From the NCBI RefSeq assembly GCF_018294505.1, contig NC_057810.1, positions 701,325,852-701,389,851 of the forward strand: DNA of 64,000 nucleotides, written 5' to 3'. Source of the stretch: Triticum aestivum. Lineage: Eukaryota; Streptophyta; Magnoliopsida; Poales; Poaceae. Shown here one piece after another: positions 1 through 10,719 of this stretch. The position numbers and the translations under genes were made by a program. Numbering within the stretch: the first letter of the stretch is position 1; each line of letters opens with the position of its first letter. The notes beneath the pieces are model-generated. The model made no database searches. It was not told where the DNA came from and saw only the letters and a program-made list of their open reading frames with translations.

Positions 1-1160
1 CGCTTGGGTTTGTACCAGATCTGTGAGTTTACTTGGAGTCGGCATGATATTGGTAACCAGTCAGCCGTCATCCACTTGTCAAGTTGATCGATTTCACAAC
101 AGAATTCTGGTATATCTGATGTATGTATACCGTACTAGAACGGGTCTTTTTTTTACCAGGGGTCTCCCTCAAACATGCACTTGGAAGGCTATTTCGCACA
201 ATACCACTAGTTCTATTCTATTCTGTGCAGAGAGCTGTCCCAGATCAGCTTTTGCAATCAGCAAAAGTCAAAATCATTCTTCATAGAAAAATCAGAGTAC
301 GTACGATTGATGATTACATGGAAAATGACTCCTCCGTTATGCAAGTGAGACTGACCGCTCGCTGAGGCAGCTTGCCAGCAACTGGCAGGTTATACATGTA
401 CATGCATGTAGCACCTCTAAACTTTGGTGGAAGCGTCTCACCCTCTATAGAGAGCGCAACAGTCTTTTAATAAATGGATGCTTATTCCGAGATACACACA
501 CAATGAGTTTGATACAACCATGACTAAATCGTGACTTGCACGCTAGGAGAAGGGAGATAGAGACAGATACAAATCATATGATACTATCAACATGCTAACA
601 CTATCTTGGAACCTTCTGGATGGTTTCACGGGAGGCTTAATGATTCAAACTCTTAAAGGTTACAGTACTCTGTTTTTTTTACTATGCATATATATTAGAT
701 TTATCTTAAACATTTTGTAACATTTGACCAACATCATATTAAAATATTCACACCTATAGTATCAAATAAGTACAATATTGAAATATATTTCATGATGAAT
801 CTAGCAATATTGAGTTGGTATTTTAAATCTTGATTTTTCTACAAACTTGGTTAAAGTTTAAAAAGTTTGACTTAAGAAAAATCTAATCTGTGAACTAAAT
901 AATCTCCCTTCTGCTATGAACAGTCCCAAAAACAGAAATTGTAATGCTACAAACTTAGCATGCACAACTACATGATAAGCCACCAACAACATGTGCAATT
1001 GTGCATTGCTCCTGGCACAACGCCCATGTTGATCGAGGCCGACGAAGCTAATGTGTGTTGTCTCCATAGGATATTCCACTGAATGGATGGATCACGGATT
1101 GAATCAAAGACGCATGTGTAGCAGGTACAAGCCTGCAAGGAGAGCATAAGACGCAAAGCT
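1..1160 (+). repeat. GLP-promoter-like module M1 without a gene (U0 copy; also 17907-19066 and 35815-36974)
   Basis: Positions 1-440 resemble the distal GLP-A upstream region (about 11120-11420), sharing blocks such as the cgatttcacaac, accactagttctattct and agcagcaaaagtca-like segments. Positions 1055-1145 resemble the proximal part (about 11515-11610), including a 'gaatggatggatca' block. No GLP coding sequence follows. It looks like a decayed duplicate of a GLP upstream region. Confidence 0.65.
680..900. mobile_element. AT-rich MITE-like body, degenerate (also 18586-18806, 36494-36714)
   Basis: The sequence has the layout of a decayed Stowaway-type MITE. It opens with 'attagatttatcttaaac' and closes with the near-complementary 'gtttgacttaagaaaaatct', with AT-rich inverted internal sequence. 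Clean terminal repeats and a TA duplication are no longer visible. The identification rests on resemblance to common Triticeae MITEs. Confidence 0.45.
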
Positions 1161-1352
1161 CTTTTTACCGGAACCGGTAGCTACCGGTGAAGCATTCAGC
1201 ACACAAAGGCTTAGAGATGCGTGCAATTTTATGTATTCACCTTGCTTCAATTTGTATCTCCCATTATGTCAACTCGGCTTGTCTTGTTACCAGTAATTTT
1301 TGTCAGAAACCAAGAGAGAGTACCAGAGAGAATTTGTATCTCCCATTAACCT

Positions 1353-2117
1353 CTATAATACCAACTGCACCACGCGCTCCATCAACATCTTCACGTCGGC
1401 TCTCTCCTCCGGAATCAGCTTCAGAGGGGAAGGCTTGCTCACTCGGTCCATGGTGAACGGAGGGAGTCCACTCGACTGCCCTGGCGTCGACTGGACCTGG
1501 CAGTAGAACCAAGTCGACTGCCAGCCTCTAACGGACTCGGGAAAGGTCATGGGCGGGAAGGTGCTCTTATTCCTCACCTGAATCCCCAGCCCCCCGCACA
1601 TTTGGACGACTCGGGTTCTCTCATCACCGGGGCTCGCCTTCTTCATGGTCTGAGATCGACACGTGAATATATGTTTGAACAAACCCCAGTGCGGTCGACA
1701 GCCCAAGAAACCCTCACACATGGACACGAACGCAGCAAGATAGGCAATGGAGTTTGGGGTAAAGTGGTGGAGCTGCGCTCCAAAGAAATTCAAGAAGCCA
1801 CGGAAGAAAATACTTGGCGGCAAGGAAAACCCACGATCAACATGAGTGGCCAAAAGCACACACTCACCCTCTTCTGGCTGTGGCTGCCACTCCTTCCCCG
1901 GCAACCTCGCAGCTCCGTGAGGGATCAAGCCCTCGTTGGCCATGTCGAGGAGGTCCTTCTCTGTGATGGTCGACTGGATCCAGTCTCCTTGGACCCAGCC
2001 CTTCGGCAGGCGGGATCTGGACGAGGACCCTCCGCGGCTGGTGGATCTCCCCTTTGCCTTCTCCGACGCCGATGCCTTCTTGGCGCGCTCCAGCGCCGCC
2101 GTCTTCTCCTTGGCCAT
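1353..2117 (-). CDS. Antisense ORF protein of a gypsy element, C-terminally truncated (U1)
   Basis: A 254-residue ORF starting MAKEKTAALERAKKA. The first 35 residues are basic and Ala/Ser-rich. It is followed by a globular part with a GWVQGDWIQS stretch and the 'FFRGFLNFFG...HHFTPNSIAYLAAFVSMCEGFLG' region, split here by dots, typical of the plant 'putative gypsy type transposon' domain (Pfam Transposase_28 family). The function of these additional ORFs is unknown. The start is the first ATG 126 bp downstream of a TATAAAT box on the same strand. The last codons and the stop come from DNA beyond the unit junction at 1360/1361, so the natural C-terminus is missing. Confidence 0.7.
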   Translation of the reverse strand: MAKEKTAALERAKKASASEKAKGRSTSRGGSSSRSRLPKGWVQGDWIQSTITEKDLLDMANEGLIPHGAARLPGKEWQPQPEEGECVLLATHVDRGFSLPPSIFFRGFLNFFGAQLHHFTPNSIAYLAAFVSMCEGFLGCRPHWGLFKHIFTCRSQTMKKASPGDERTRVVQMCGGLGIQVRNKSTFPPMTFPESVRGWQSTWFYCQVQSTPGQSSGLPPFTMDRVSKPSPLKLIPEERADVKMLMERVVQLVL

Positions 2118-2242
2118 GGTCGCCGGAGAGATGCGCGAAGGGAAGTGGTGCGGGGGCGAGAGCGAGCACGCTGAGCAGGGAAGAAGGAAGCAGAGAGAGG
2201 GGGAGAATGCTAAGGCGCAGCACAGAAATCCTCGCCGGGCAC

Positions 2243-2249
2243 ATTTATA
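2243..2249 (-). promoter_or_regulatory. TATA box for the antisense gypsy ORF (U1; copy at 20149-20155)
   Basis: The minus strand reads TATAAAT here, 126 bp upstream of the ORF start and followed by a pyrimidine-rich leader. Position and sequence fit a core promoter driving the antisense ORF independently of the LTR. Inferred from sequence only. Confidence 0.55.
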
Positions 2250-2676
2250 AGGTCCCTTCCGAGTGGATGACAGGTGGGCCCGGTCGATCTAGTCATATCT
2301 GGAACAGTTATGCAGACGGGATACGTGGCGAAAAAGGCGGCGCGGAGATCGAGGCGTCCATGCCCCGTCCCATCCGAACGCCGCGGTCCGCCCCGCTTCG
2401 CGCGCGCCCCAAAATTTCGCATCCCGCGGAATCCGCGAGCAACAAATCAGTCTGTCAGGCGCGGTGTTTCCGGCGATCCGTCGCTCGGAGATCGTCGAAG
2501 CCTGAAAGATCACTCGACGCAAAAACAGAATGGATCGAGTCGACTGAAGGCAAAATTGTTCCCTTTCAACGAAGGGATTCTTTGGTCCGGAACAGCGCAC
2601 AACCGGAGCACAAAGATTAATCGGAAACGACATCAACTCCTTCTTCACTCGAAGCCTCAATCCATTCGGGGGCTAA

Positions 2677-3202
2677 TGATGGGGTTATGTACCTAGGGTA
2701 GGGTCATGGATCTGATTCAAGTAACTTACCCTAGGACATCCTTAGAAGAGGTCGCCTTCCAGTCGACCAACGAGGATTCACTCGACTGGCCTGAAGGACT
2801 CGACCACGAAGACTCACTCGACCACCAGGAGGTCAAGAGGCACTCTGCACTACAACGGCCTGTAATCAAGTAGACTTTATGATAGTAAAGGCACTTTATG
2901 TGGGGCGTTACCAGTAACGCCCCAGACTTAACTCACCTTAAACCCTCTCCTGCGTGGGCTGGCTAGGGTCCTGGCGCACTCTATATAAGCCACCCTCCTC
3001 CACAGGCAGAGGGGTTGGGCACCTTGTAATTCATACATTCATAATCCACTCGACCGCCTCCGGGCTCCGAGACGTAGGGCTGTTACTTCTTCCGGGAAGG
3101 GCCTGAACTCGTACATCCTTTGTGCTTATAACCTCTCCATAGCTAGGACCTTGCCTCTCCATACCTACCCCCCACTCTACTGTCAGGCTTAGAACCACGA
3201 CA
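2677..3202 (+). repeat. 3' LTR of the gypsy fragment (U1)
   Basis: A 526-bp LTR beginning TGATGGGGTTATG after a G-rich polypurine tract and ending TTAGAACCACGACA, a common Triticeae gypsy LTR end. A TATATAA box lies at 2982-2988 and a perfect hairpin at 2902-2923. No partner LTR is present in the unit. Confidence 0.8.
2902..2923. repeat. Perfect inverted repeat inside the gypsy LTR (copy at 20808-20829)
   Basis: The arms are GGGGCGTTAC and GTAACGCCCC, 10 bp each, around a 2-nt CA loop. It lies about 60 bp upstream of the LTR TATA box. Confidence 0.8.
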
Positions 3203-4500
3203 GCCATGGCCACTGGGCAGCACCGAGCGACAGTCTCTGCCCAAGAGCACCACGCTACCACCACCAGGGCCGCTGCCCCGGCATCCAAGACCTCGACAAC
3301 ACCTCACTCGATACCAGTCACTACCCCAACCGAAAAGACGAGCGGACCCCATGGCAAACTAGCCTCCATCGACTCGTCCCGACGCATCGAGCGCGAGACG
3401 AGCACGGTCCTGCTGCCGGGCGCGAGACGGGTGTGGTCCTGCTGCCGGACGCGAGACGGGCTCGGTCCTGCTGCCGGGCGCGAGACGGGCACGGTCCTGC
3501 TGCCCTAGCGCGAGACTAACGATGGGCCACAGCTGGGAGAAGGCCATACCTTCAACGGGAATAACACCCGGACGAGGAGATAGATCGAAGACCGATACAA
3601 GCGGCCTACGGACAAGCCGACACCAGGGAACCAGCCGCCGCCGTAGCCAGCTTGCCAAGCCGCCGTGGAGCCACCCACAGCCGGAGCAGCAGCCACACCG
3701 GGCCACTGCCCAACCTGCACAGTCAGGCGAGCTCCAAGCGTCGGAGCCGCCGGACACGCACCTGCGCCACCAGACATCCACCCCGGACGCCAACACCAAG
3801 TTGCCCGGAGCGACCCCGGTCCACACCTCCAGCACCACCACCACGCCGCTGCTACCTCCGCCTAGCGGCAAGGAAGAAGCCGTCGACCGCAGCCCAAGCC
3901 ATCCACAGCCCGCGCCGCCCGCCATGGTGGCCGCCAGATCTAGGTCATCCCGCAACACGAGCTGAAGCAAGACCACCAGATCGGGCACCACCCCCGCAGC
4001 CCGCCACCACCAGGAGACACGCACGCACCAACGGAAGGGAGGCCGCATCGCGCCACCATGGTAGCCGCCACGTCAGATCTGAGGAGGGCGAACCCTAGCA
4101 GACCCGACCGAAGGGGCAGGCAGAGCACGCACAACCCCGCCGCCGTGCCGCCAACACGCACATGCGCCACCGCTGCAGCCACGCGCCGCCATGCCCCGCA
4201 CCAACATGGCGCCTCCACCTAGCGGCCGTGTCCCGCGCCACCACCAGCCGAGGGATGAGGAAGGACTCCCGCCGCCGGCGGCGCCGGCCGGGCTTTGCCC
4301 GGTCGCGCCCTCTGGCGGCGGCGTGGGGGGAGGGAGGAAGGGAGGGGGGCGGAGGAAGGGGCGGCGCAGAGTCGCCCGTCGGCTCGCGGGAGCCGAGCGA
4401 GCGACGAAGGGTTTTTAGTCGCGAGCGTTCCTCATCCTCCCCCCACCCAAAAAAACCCCGCACACGCAGCGCCGCAACCACCAAACCCTAAACCAAGAGC
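3203..4500. mobile_element. GC-rich LINE-like non-coding block (U1; copy 21109-22406)
   Basis: This block is very GC-rich with many overlapping ORFs and no recognisable domain. Its first part (about 3203-3350) matches 15815-15960 in the same unit. The 'gccgggctttgcccggtcgcg' type sequence near 4290 resembles untranslated regions of Triticeae LINEs. The last 80 bp, containing 'aaaccctaaacc', could be the 5' UTR of the gene starting at 4519. I see no functional gene. Confidence 0.45.
3388..3517. repeat. Short GC-rich minisatellite, about 4 copies (U1; copy 21294-21423)
   Basis: A roughly 29-bp motif built on 'gcgcgagacgggctcggtcc' followed by 'tgctgccgg' is repeated about four times with substitutions. 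Related shorter copies occur at about 16045-16130 and 33951-34036, so the motif belongs to both GC-rich blocks of the unit. Confidence 0.75.
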
Positions 4501-4518
4501 AAGTTCTAATCTACGGCA

Positions 4519-6794
4519 ATGTCGAAGGAGCTTGGGGTCCAAATCGAGGCCAGCCGTTTGGGCCACCTTGCCATCACAGACGAGGAAGGTTGCACCTACA
4601 TCTCCGGCGGCGCCGTCCGCTGCAAGAGTGTCGATGCCCCTTTGGAAGCATCCGGATGGGAGGAATTTCGTGGCTGGATTGATATAGAGGGGATTCCGCC
4701 GGTTAAAATTCTCAAATTCCCTGGTAATTGATTTATAGCTTATATTAAACTCGGATCCGTTTGGTTGAGTTGTCCTCTAATTTACTTTTATTTCCTCCTA
4801 TCATCTTCAAATCTCTTGGTTCCTCAACGGCCGGATGGCTCTTTGGCTACATCAGTTGTGTTCGAGGAACTGTGGGGATGGGACAGGCTACTTCCTTATG
4901 ATTTGGTTTTAGAGGATCCATCTGACTTGCCCATGTACGAGTCCTACCTGGAGCAGTTTTACAACTTGAATAGTGGTGCTGCTTCTGATCATTATAACAG
5001 CAAAGCAGCTGCCGACGCTGCCTTGAAGGTAATTAAAGTCACTGCCTGCCTGCCTGCCTCAACCGGGCTTGTGTTCTCTCGAAATCCGTATGCAATTCCT
5101 GTTGTTGAAATAAACTACTGCGAAGGGTATAATGGCTCTGCAATATATTCTTACATCTTCTGCTGTGCAATACAAGCGCAGAGTTTTCCTCATTAATTGA
5201 ATGGAGGTTCCATACTTTACTAAATTTCAAGACATTTTGTAGAGCTACACTTAAAGCTGCATCTTCTCATTTGTGTCTTGTCATGAATTTACAAAGGAAC
5301 CCAACGAATTTATAAAACTGTCAGAGCAGTTCAGTTTGGATAAATCATGTCACTGGTACAAACAGTAGATAATAGTCAATTACTCCCTCTGTCCCATAAT
5401 ATAAGAACGTTTTTGGCACTACACCAGTGTCAAAAACGTTCTTATATTATGGGACGGAGGGAGTAATTACCAGGGGATATGTACATGTCATTGTTTTCAC
5501 AAGTATATGCAACCCTATGTACTCTTTTGACCTTGTTCCGTTCATGAGGTCCTACATACTTTCATCTCAATGGCAGCTTTACAGCAACAACAAACCCAAG
5601 ACAAATTTAAGGGTACACTTAGACAAAACCCCTCAAGGGTTCTTTTAAATTCAATACAACATACACCTTGGAGTATTATTATTTTATTTGAATTTTTTAA
5701 CATTCTTATTCTTCCCTAATTGCACATGTAACCACTGTTCCCTTCTTTTAAAGTGTTTAGAGAAGGAGAAAGACCTGTGCTCTGAGTGGAAGATTAAGAG
5801 GGCCAAAGCCATATCTTTTGATGAGTCTTGGAGCAATTGCGTCCAGAAATGCATGTCTGACATTGTGGACGATGCAGGAAGTGAATCAAGACGCCCTTTT
5901 GCCACCTATGCTGCTGCTGTATGTAGCTATCTCTAAGAATCGGAATTAACAAGTGGCCATTTAGTATTCATTCATTTTTTCACTGTTCAACTTTAACAAA
6001 TTGATTGTCATAGATGAAAGAGCCTCACGAGTTTCTTTTTGTCAACTATTTGCTAAAATAATGGATGGATCGCTTCAAGTGTATTATGAAGGAGGCTGAG
6101 TTGATGATTGAGTGGCTGAGGCAGGGGTCCTCTGTTCCCTATGAAGAGTACACCACATGCTATGAAATTCGGGAGTGTGCCCTGGAACTTGCAATGTTCG
6201 AAGGGGATTGGTCTATCCATCTTGACGCGCTCCTTCTGGTACGTGTATGCCTTCCTTTCTCCAATGAGAACTGTACTGTACATATGTAAAGGGTTTTTTC
6301 AATTTATTTTGTTTTTTTTTGTTTACATCAACTGCAAAACCAATGATCTGTAGGGTATCACCAAGGAGACTCAGTCTTTGTTGGACAATGCAAGGCTTGC
6401 TTCTTCAAAGTCCATAGAGATTTCCACCAAAATCCGTGCATATTGCGTAGCATATCTAAGTGACAAATTTAATGAATTTCAATCGCATGCTACAAAAACA
6501 CTCGAGGTCAGCGGCGAAATGGAGGTTGATGATGTCTCTGCAGTGGAAGTAAACCAACCTACAGGGTATGTTGTGAATAAAAACCGCTCTTGTTTTCTAC
6601 TGCACACTTATTAATGGATATTATCTTGTGTGAAAATCCAGATATATGGTCATTCACTAAGACATACATTAATATCATAGTTATTTCCTATATCTAGGGG
6701 TAACATTTTCAATCCTTACTTTGGAAAGAGCAAAATGCAGGAACAGTTTGCCTCCAAGAGCAACAGAAATGAGCGCCCAGAGGTAGGATATTGA
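4519..6794 (+). pseudogene. Multi-exon grass gene of unknown function with an in-frame stop (U1)
   Basis: Six exons can be joined at consensus GT/AG sites with consistent phase: 4519-4723, 4856-5028, 5754-5918, 6014-6238, 6354-6565 and 6698-6794. The start MSKELGVQIEASRLG follows a GC-rich leader. The product is acidic, probably largely helical, with exon 4 containing MKEAELMIEWLRQGS. I recognise no domain. Exon 4 has an in-frame TAA at 6059-6061, which would end the protein at about 196 residues. The last exon runs across a GTAGGA donor-like site into a TGA at 6792. Retained introns show that it was not made by retrotransposition. It could be a host gene caught in the amplification or a Helitron-captured fragment. 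Confidence 0.6.
5383..5463. mobile_element. Stowaway MITE in intron 2 of the unknown gene (U1)
   Basis: An 81-bp near-perfect palindrome with termini CTCCCTCTGTCCCATAATAT and its complement, flanked by TA on both sides (5381-5382, 5464-5465). This is the classic Tc1/mariner-type Stowaway structure. Confidence 0.92.
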
Positions 6795-6811
6795 GAAGGA
6801 AAAGAAGTACT

Positions 6812-6929
6812 AGTCAAATATAACAAGTCATATGTTATCAACCGATCATCTTGGTAAGCTATCAACAAAAATTTGCAATCAATGATAAGTCATCAATCGA
6901 AATTTTCAACACGCAGGGTATCATCTAGT
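6812..6929 (+). mobile_element. Helitron-like 3' terminus (U1; copy 24718-24835)
   Basis: The segment ends 'ggtatcatCTAG' followed by T, the CTRR-type end expected of Helitrons, and is similar to the 3' end of the short element at 14979-15251. The sequence beyond CTAG matches at both sites, so both derive from one insertion that was later duplicated. No 5' end was found here, so the extent of the element is unknown. Confidence 0.4.
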
Positions 6930-7985
6930 TTGTATAGTCCATCAACCAACGATCATAATATTATTTTCTCACCTTTGCTGCCCTCCAACTAACTCGATCT
7001 AAAAAGAACAGCAACGCCATGCCTGGTCGGTGAGATAATAATTTCCTACTCGGGCGTTGTACAATCTCAAACCACCAGTCCTATTTAGAAAGCCAAGTTC
7101 CCGGCCGCCGTGACGGGCTGTTCTTTTCTAGAATACTCACACGCATGCGTATCATATATTAATAGATTAGAAGAGAGGATGAAGAGACCGGGATTGGCGA
7201 GACGGGCTGTGATGTACCTACCAGAGCAGGACAATAGGTAAATTCACGGCAAGACGCCGGCGAGCGCTTCGGACAAGGCAGAAAAGGCCCCCTCCTCGCT
7301 CGTCCGCGAGCACGCATGTATTGTCGGTGACAGAGACCGCCGGCCAGCTACTGTTTACGCTGTAGCCGCCACCGAATGGCATCTGATTGTTTAGCACAAG
7401 CCGATTTGGTTTTTCACCGGTCCGTGACTTTACCTGAACTGGAGTCGACATGATTTCTGGTAACCCGACGGCCGCCATCCGCTCGTCAAGTTGATCCATT
7501 TCAAAACACCAATTTGGCATATGCTTTGTGTGTACACGTGATCTTCTTCTTTCCTTGTTGACGAGGGTTCTCTATCATAGCATGCTCTTGGAGTACTAGT
7601 TCGCACCATACCACTAGACAGCAGACACTACTTTTATTCTACTTTGTACGAACAGCTGTCCCAGCTCAGCTTCCCAAGCGGCAAAAGTCAGAAGCCATTC
7701 TTCACAACAAAATCAGGGTGCGCGTCATAGTTTTATAGAAAATGACTCCTCAGACAGCTTGCCACCAATCATGCAGACATGGTATGCATGTACATGTATT
7801 TTTTTCTCTCTTTTTTTTTGCTATGTACATCTACGCAATACTTGTAAACTTTGGTGGAAGCGTCTGTCCCTTCGTGTATAGAGTTGTTAGCATCACAAAA
7901 AAAAGGGATATAGTTGTTAGCAGGTTGATAGTTATATGATTTGTATCTATCTCTATCTCCCTTCTCCTAGCGTGCAAGTCACCAT
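6930..7985 (+). repeat. GLP-promoter-like module M2 without a gene (U1; copy 24836-25892)
   Basis: It shares ordered blocks with the GLP-A upstream region at 10860-11340, among them 'caagttcccggc', 'cgtttcggacaagg'-like, 'gccggccagct', 'gcatctgattg' and 'gtcccagctcagc'. It corresponds more closely to module M6 (15252-15514 plus 16797-17590). No GLP coding sequence follows. Confidence 0.65.
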
Positions 7986-8259
7986 TGAGTCGCGGTTGTA
8001 ATAATTCATTGCATGTGTCGGATAAGTTCCGATGATGATTCAAACTCTAGCGGTTATTCCCTATGTTTTTTGCTTTCACATCCCAAATTACATTTATCTT
8101 AAGTTGAAATTTGTAAAGTTTGATCAATTTTGTATTTGAAATTCTGGATTTGCTACTAATATTCATCCGGATCACAATCAACAAAGTCTTATCTAATCCA
8201 ACATCATTTGATTTTATAAGATGATTTGTGTGGATTTTTCTTTTTCTTTTATTGATTGA

Positions 8260-8462
8260 TTTATGTTTCCTATTTTTACTTTGTGTTTTCCCACGCCCCA
8301 CACAACTACACTTGCACACCCGCCTGGTCATGCACAACTGTAATTGCACGTCCACACACATGCACGCAACTGCAGTTGAATGTCGCTTGCGTTTATACCC
8401 TATCCGTGAGTTTACTTGGAGTCGTCCTTGTCAAGTTGATCGATTTTACTAGAACCGCGCGT

Positions 8463-8497
<35 letters not shown>

Positions 8498-8900
8498 CTT
8501 GGTTTCTTTTTAACCAGGTGTCCCCATCAGAACATGCTCTTGGAAGGCTAGGTCGCACGATACCACTAGTTCTATTCTACTCTTTACGAGAGAGCTCTCC
8601 CAGCTCAGCTTTTGCATGCAGTAAAAGTAAAAAAAAAATTCTTCACAGCAAAATCAGGATACATGCGATTGATGATTACATGGAAAATGACTCATCTCTG
8701 ATGCAAGTGAGACGGACTGCTCGCTAAGATAGCTTGCCACCAACAGGGTAGGTTATACATCTACATGTACGTAGCACCTCTAAACTTTGGTGGAAGAGTC
8801 TCACACTATATAGAAAGCTTGAGAGTCTTTTGATAAATGAGTGCTTATTCCAAGATAACCATACAATGAGTTTGTTGCAACCATGACTAAATCGTGACTT
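8260..8900 (+). repeat. GLP-promoter-like module M3 with a 33-nt poly-G tract (U1; copy 26164-26806)
   Basis: It is similar to module M1 and follows M2 exactly as M1 follows M6, which indicates an older duplication of a two-module block. A G tract at 8463-8495 interrupts it. The U2 copy has 27 G, one A and 10 G at 26369-26406. No gene. Confidence 0.65.
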
Positions 8901-10719
8901 GCACACTAGGAGGGAAACAATCAAGAGCTACCTGCTATTTTATTCTATAGTCTTGGTCAAACATATATATGTTTGACTTTCATGAAAATTGATGCATGTT
9001 GTGGTTTTGGATGGTCATATTTCTATAAATGTTTTTTGCGACAAAACACACAACTCAATATAATAAACTCTAGAATGATAGAAAACACCCCTACAAAAAG
9101 ATAAATTTACAAGTCAGGCACTATGGAGCCCCTCGATCTTCAACCAACTGAACGAGTACAAGACACACCATTGCTGCTCAATTCCTGCTAGAGCATGCCT
9201 ACATTTTCTCTTTGCAGACCAAAACTCATCAATATTGTCGTACCAACATCCCAGGGCCAAAGCCATCGCTGGCGTCACAGACAACCTATGGCCCCCGAGA
9301 AACATCCCGAGCACCACAACCCCAAGATCCGGCACCCTCAACCACCGAGGAGGAAGAATGCCATATCAAGAACCAAAAGCCATCACAAGAATGGCCACCA
9401 TCCTAAATGCCATTGTTAAAGCTTCCACCATGAGCACCTTTGTTGTTGCTCGAAGCGACTCATGGTTGTTGACCACTCCAAAACAACCCAGTGAATCCAT
9501 ACACCCTAGTCGTGAGGCGAAAACTTCACATTGATCCGCTAGCGCTAGAGTGAGACAAAGTAGAAATGACCTAATTCCAAAGCAAAGTCACTGCCACCCC
9601 CTCAATGCTCAGATCTGATGGTTGCCCTCCAACCAGAGAGGGACTAGCATCCATCGCGCATCCAACATTTGTAGGGCCACTAGAGGCGGGCCATACTGGT
9701 ACTAACGTTGGCAAGAGAGAAGAACGTCTTGATCGTCCTCTTTTCTCCTTTCTCTACATGACATTTACTTCATTCCCCTTAACAACTTAATTGCATGTCT
9801 AAAAACTTGTGCTAATTTATTGAGCAAACCAATTTTGTCAATTTGGATTATCTGCAATACTGGCAGGAAAACTAACCTAGTGGTTCTTTAAAGAAAATAC
9901 AGTGAGCGCATTTTATTAACTCATATGCCGCCCCAAGAGAATACATCAAAATGGGGGCACGCGCGCGCACGCACACACACACGACCCCCCCCCCCCCCCC
10001 CCCAAAAAAAAGCACACACACCACCCTTGATGTCAGAACCCGGACTATGGGAAAAGTGCTTCAACAACAATGCCTCCAAGAAGGAAATGATGTAGCGAGC
10101 TTCGACATCACTACATCCACCCACCAAGGGTACATCGTGGGTTTTCACCCCGAAGAGGGAGTCTGAGTAAACTCTAGATAATGCCTCCAACAGGAAGATG
10201 ATGTGAAACACTACCATTGACAGGTAAAATCAAAGAAGGTCAGGCCAAGATTTTTCACTACAGAGTTCGAGACCTTGTGCTCGAGGGCATCACAAAACTT
10301 GACTCATCTTGTACTGTCGCCCCCACTTTCGATGAAGAAGTCCCTGCTGCAAGCCGGAGCATCTTGCATCGATATGCGTACACACTCACAACCTTAATGT
10401 GGACATCACAACAGGACATTACCATGTATACAAGGAGCAGATCAATGCACACGGCAAACATCAACAAGGTGGCCGATGCCGCAAAAAGCCCACTCAAAGG
10501 AATCAAACCGTAGCCCCAAATCTTAGACAGTCATTGGAAGCACATACATATACATAAGGCTAGAAGACCTTTCCAAAAAATTAACTCGTGAGCCCTTTGT
10601 GTCTTTTTTCTTTTGCATGCGTGCAATTTCTAATAGATAGGTTGCGTAATTTGAACCTGCTCCAACCCAACATGTCCTTGTTCCATTTAAAACAGGAGAA
10701 ACCTTAAGAAGGACTAGGA
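8901..10719. mobile_element. LINE-like non-coding segment upstream of GLP-A (U1; copy 26807-28627)
   Basis: No intact ORF. Sequence such as 'gataatgcctccaacaggaag' and 'gttttcaccccgaagaggga' resembles untranslated or 3' regions of Triticeae LINEs. The stretch 9040-10560 is homologous to 41140-42770 upstream of GLP-C, so it predates the split of the GLP copies. It contains a (GC/CA)-rich run and a 19-nt C tract at 9985-10003 (18 nt in U2). Parts of 8936-9010 resemble a decayed MITE. Confidence 0.4.

Larger units (their letters stand above)
1..1360. repeat. 3' end of a preceding 17.9-kb tandem unit (U0)
   Basis: This segment matches 17907-19266 and 35815-37174 almost base for base. In the other two places it forms the last part of a 17.9-kb unit. 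Its presence here shows that the array extends beyond the left edge of the window. It contains a GLP-promoter-like module and an AT-rich MITE-like body but no coding region I can support. Confidence 0.9.
1361..3202 (+). mobile_element. Gypsy-type LTR retrotransposon, 3' part only (U1)
   Basis: This is the 3' end of a + strand gypsy element: a region carrying an antisense ORF, a purine-rich tract just before 2677, and a 3' LTR at 2677-3202 ending in ACGACA. Antisense ORFs between pol and the 3' LTR are known from Tat-lineage gypsy elements of grasses, which supports that assignment. Gag, pol and the 5' LTR are absent. The left edge coincides exactly with the tandem-unit boundary, so the element was cut by the event that formed the array. 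Confidence 0.75.

Noticed and set aside
1168..1193. Palindromic accggaaccggtagctaccggt segment
   Set aside because: A short GC-rich inverted repeat without a nearby gene or known regulatory context; likely chance.
3359..4048. 229-codon minus-strand ORF in the first GC-rich block
   Set aside because: Trp/Arg/Gly/Val-rich composition artefact of GC-rich repeats, overlapped by equally long + strand ORFs; no promoter or domain.
9114..9341. 75-codon minus-strand ORF conserved in both units
   Set aside because: Conserved only because the units are near-identical; the diverged homologue upstream of GLP-C does not keep the frame.
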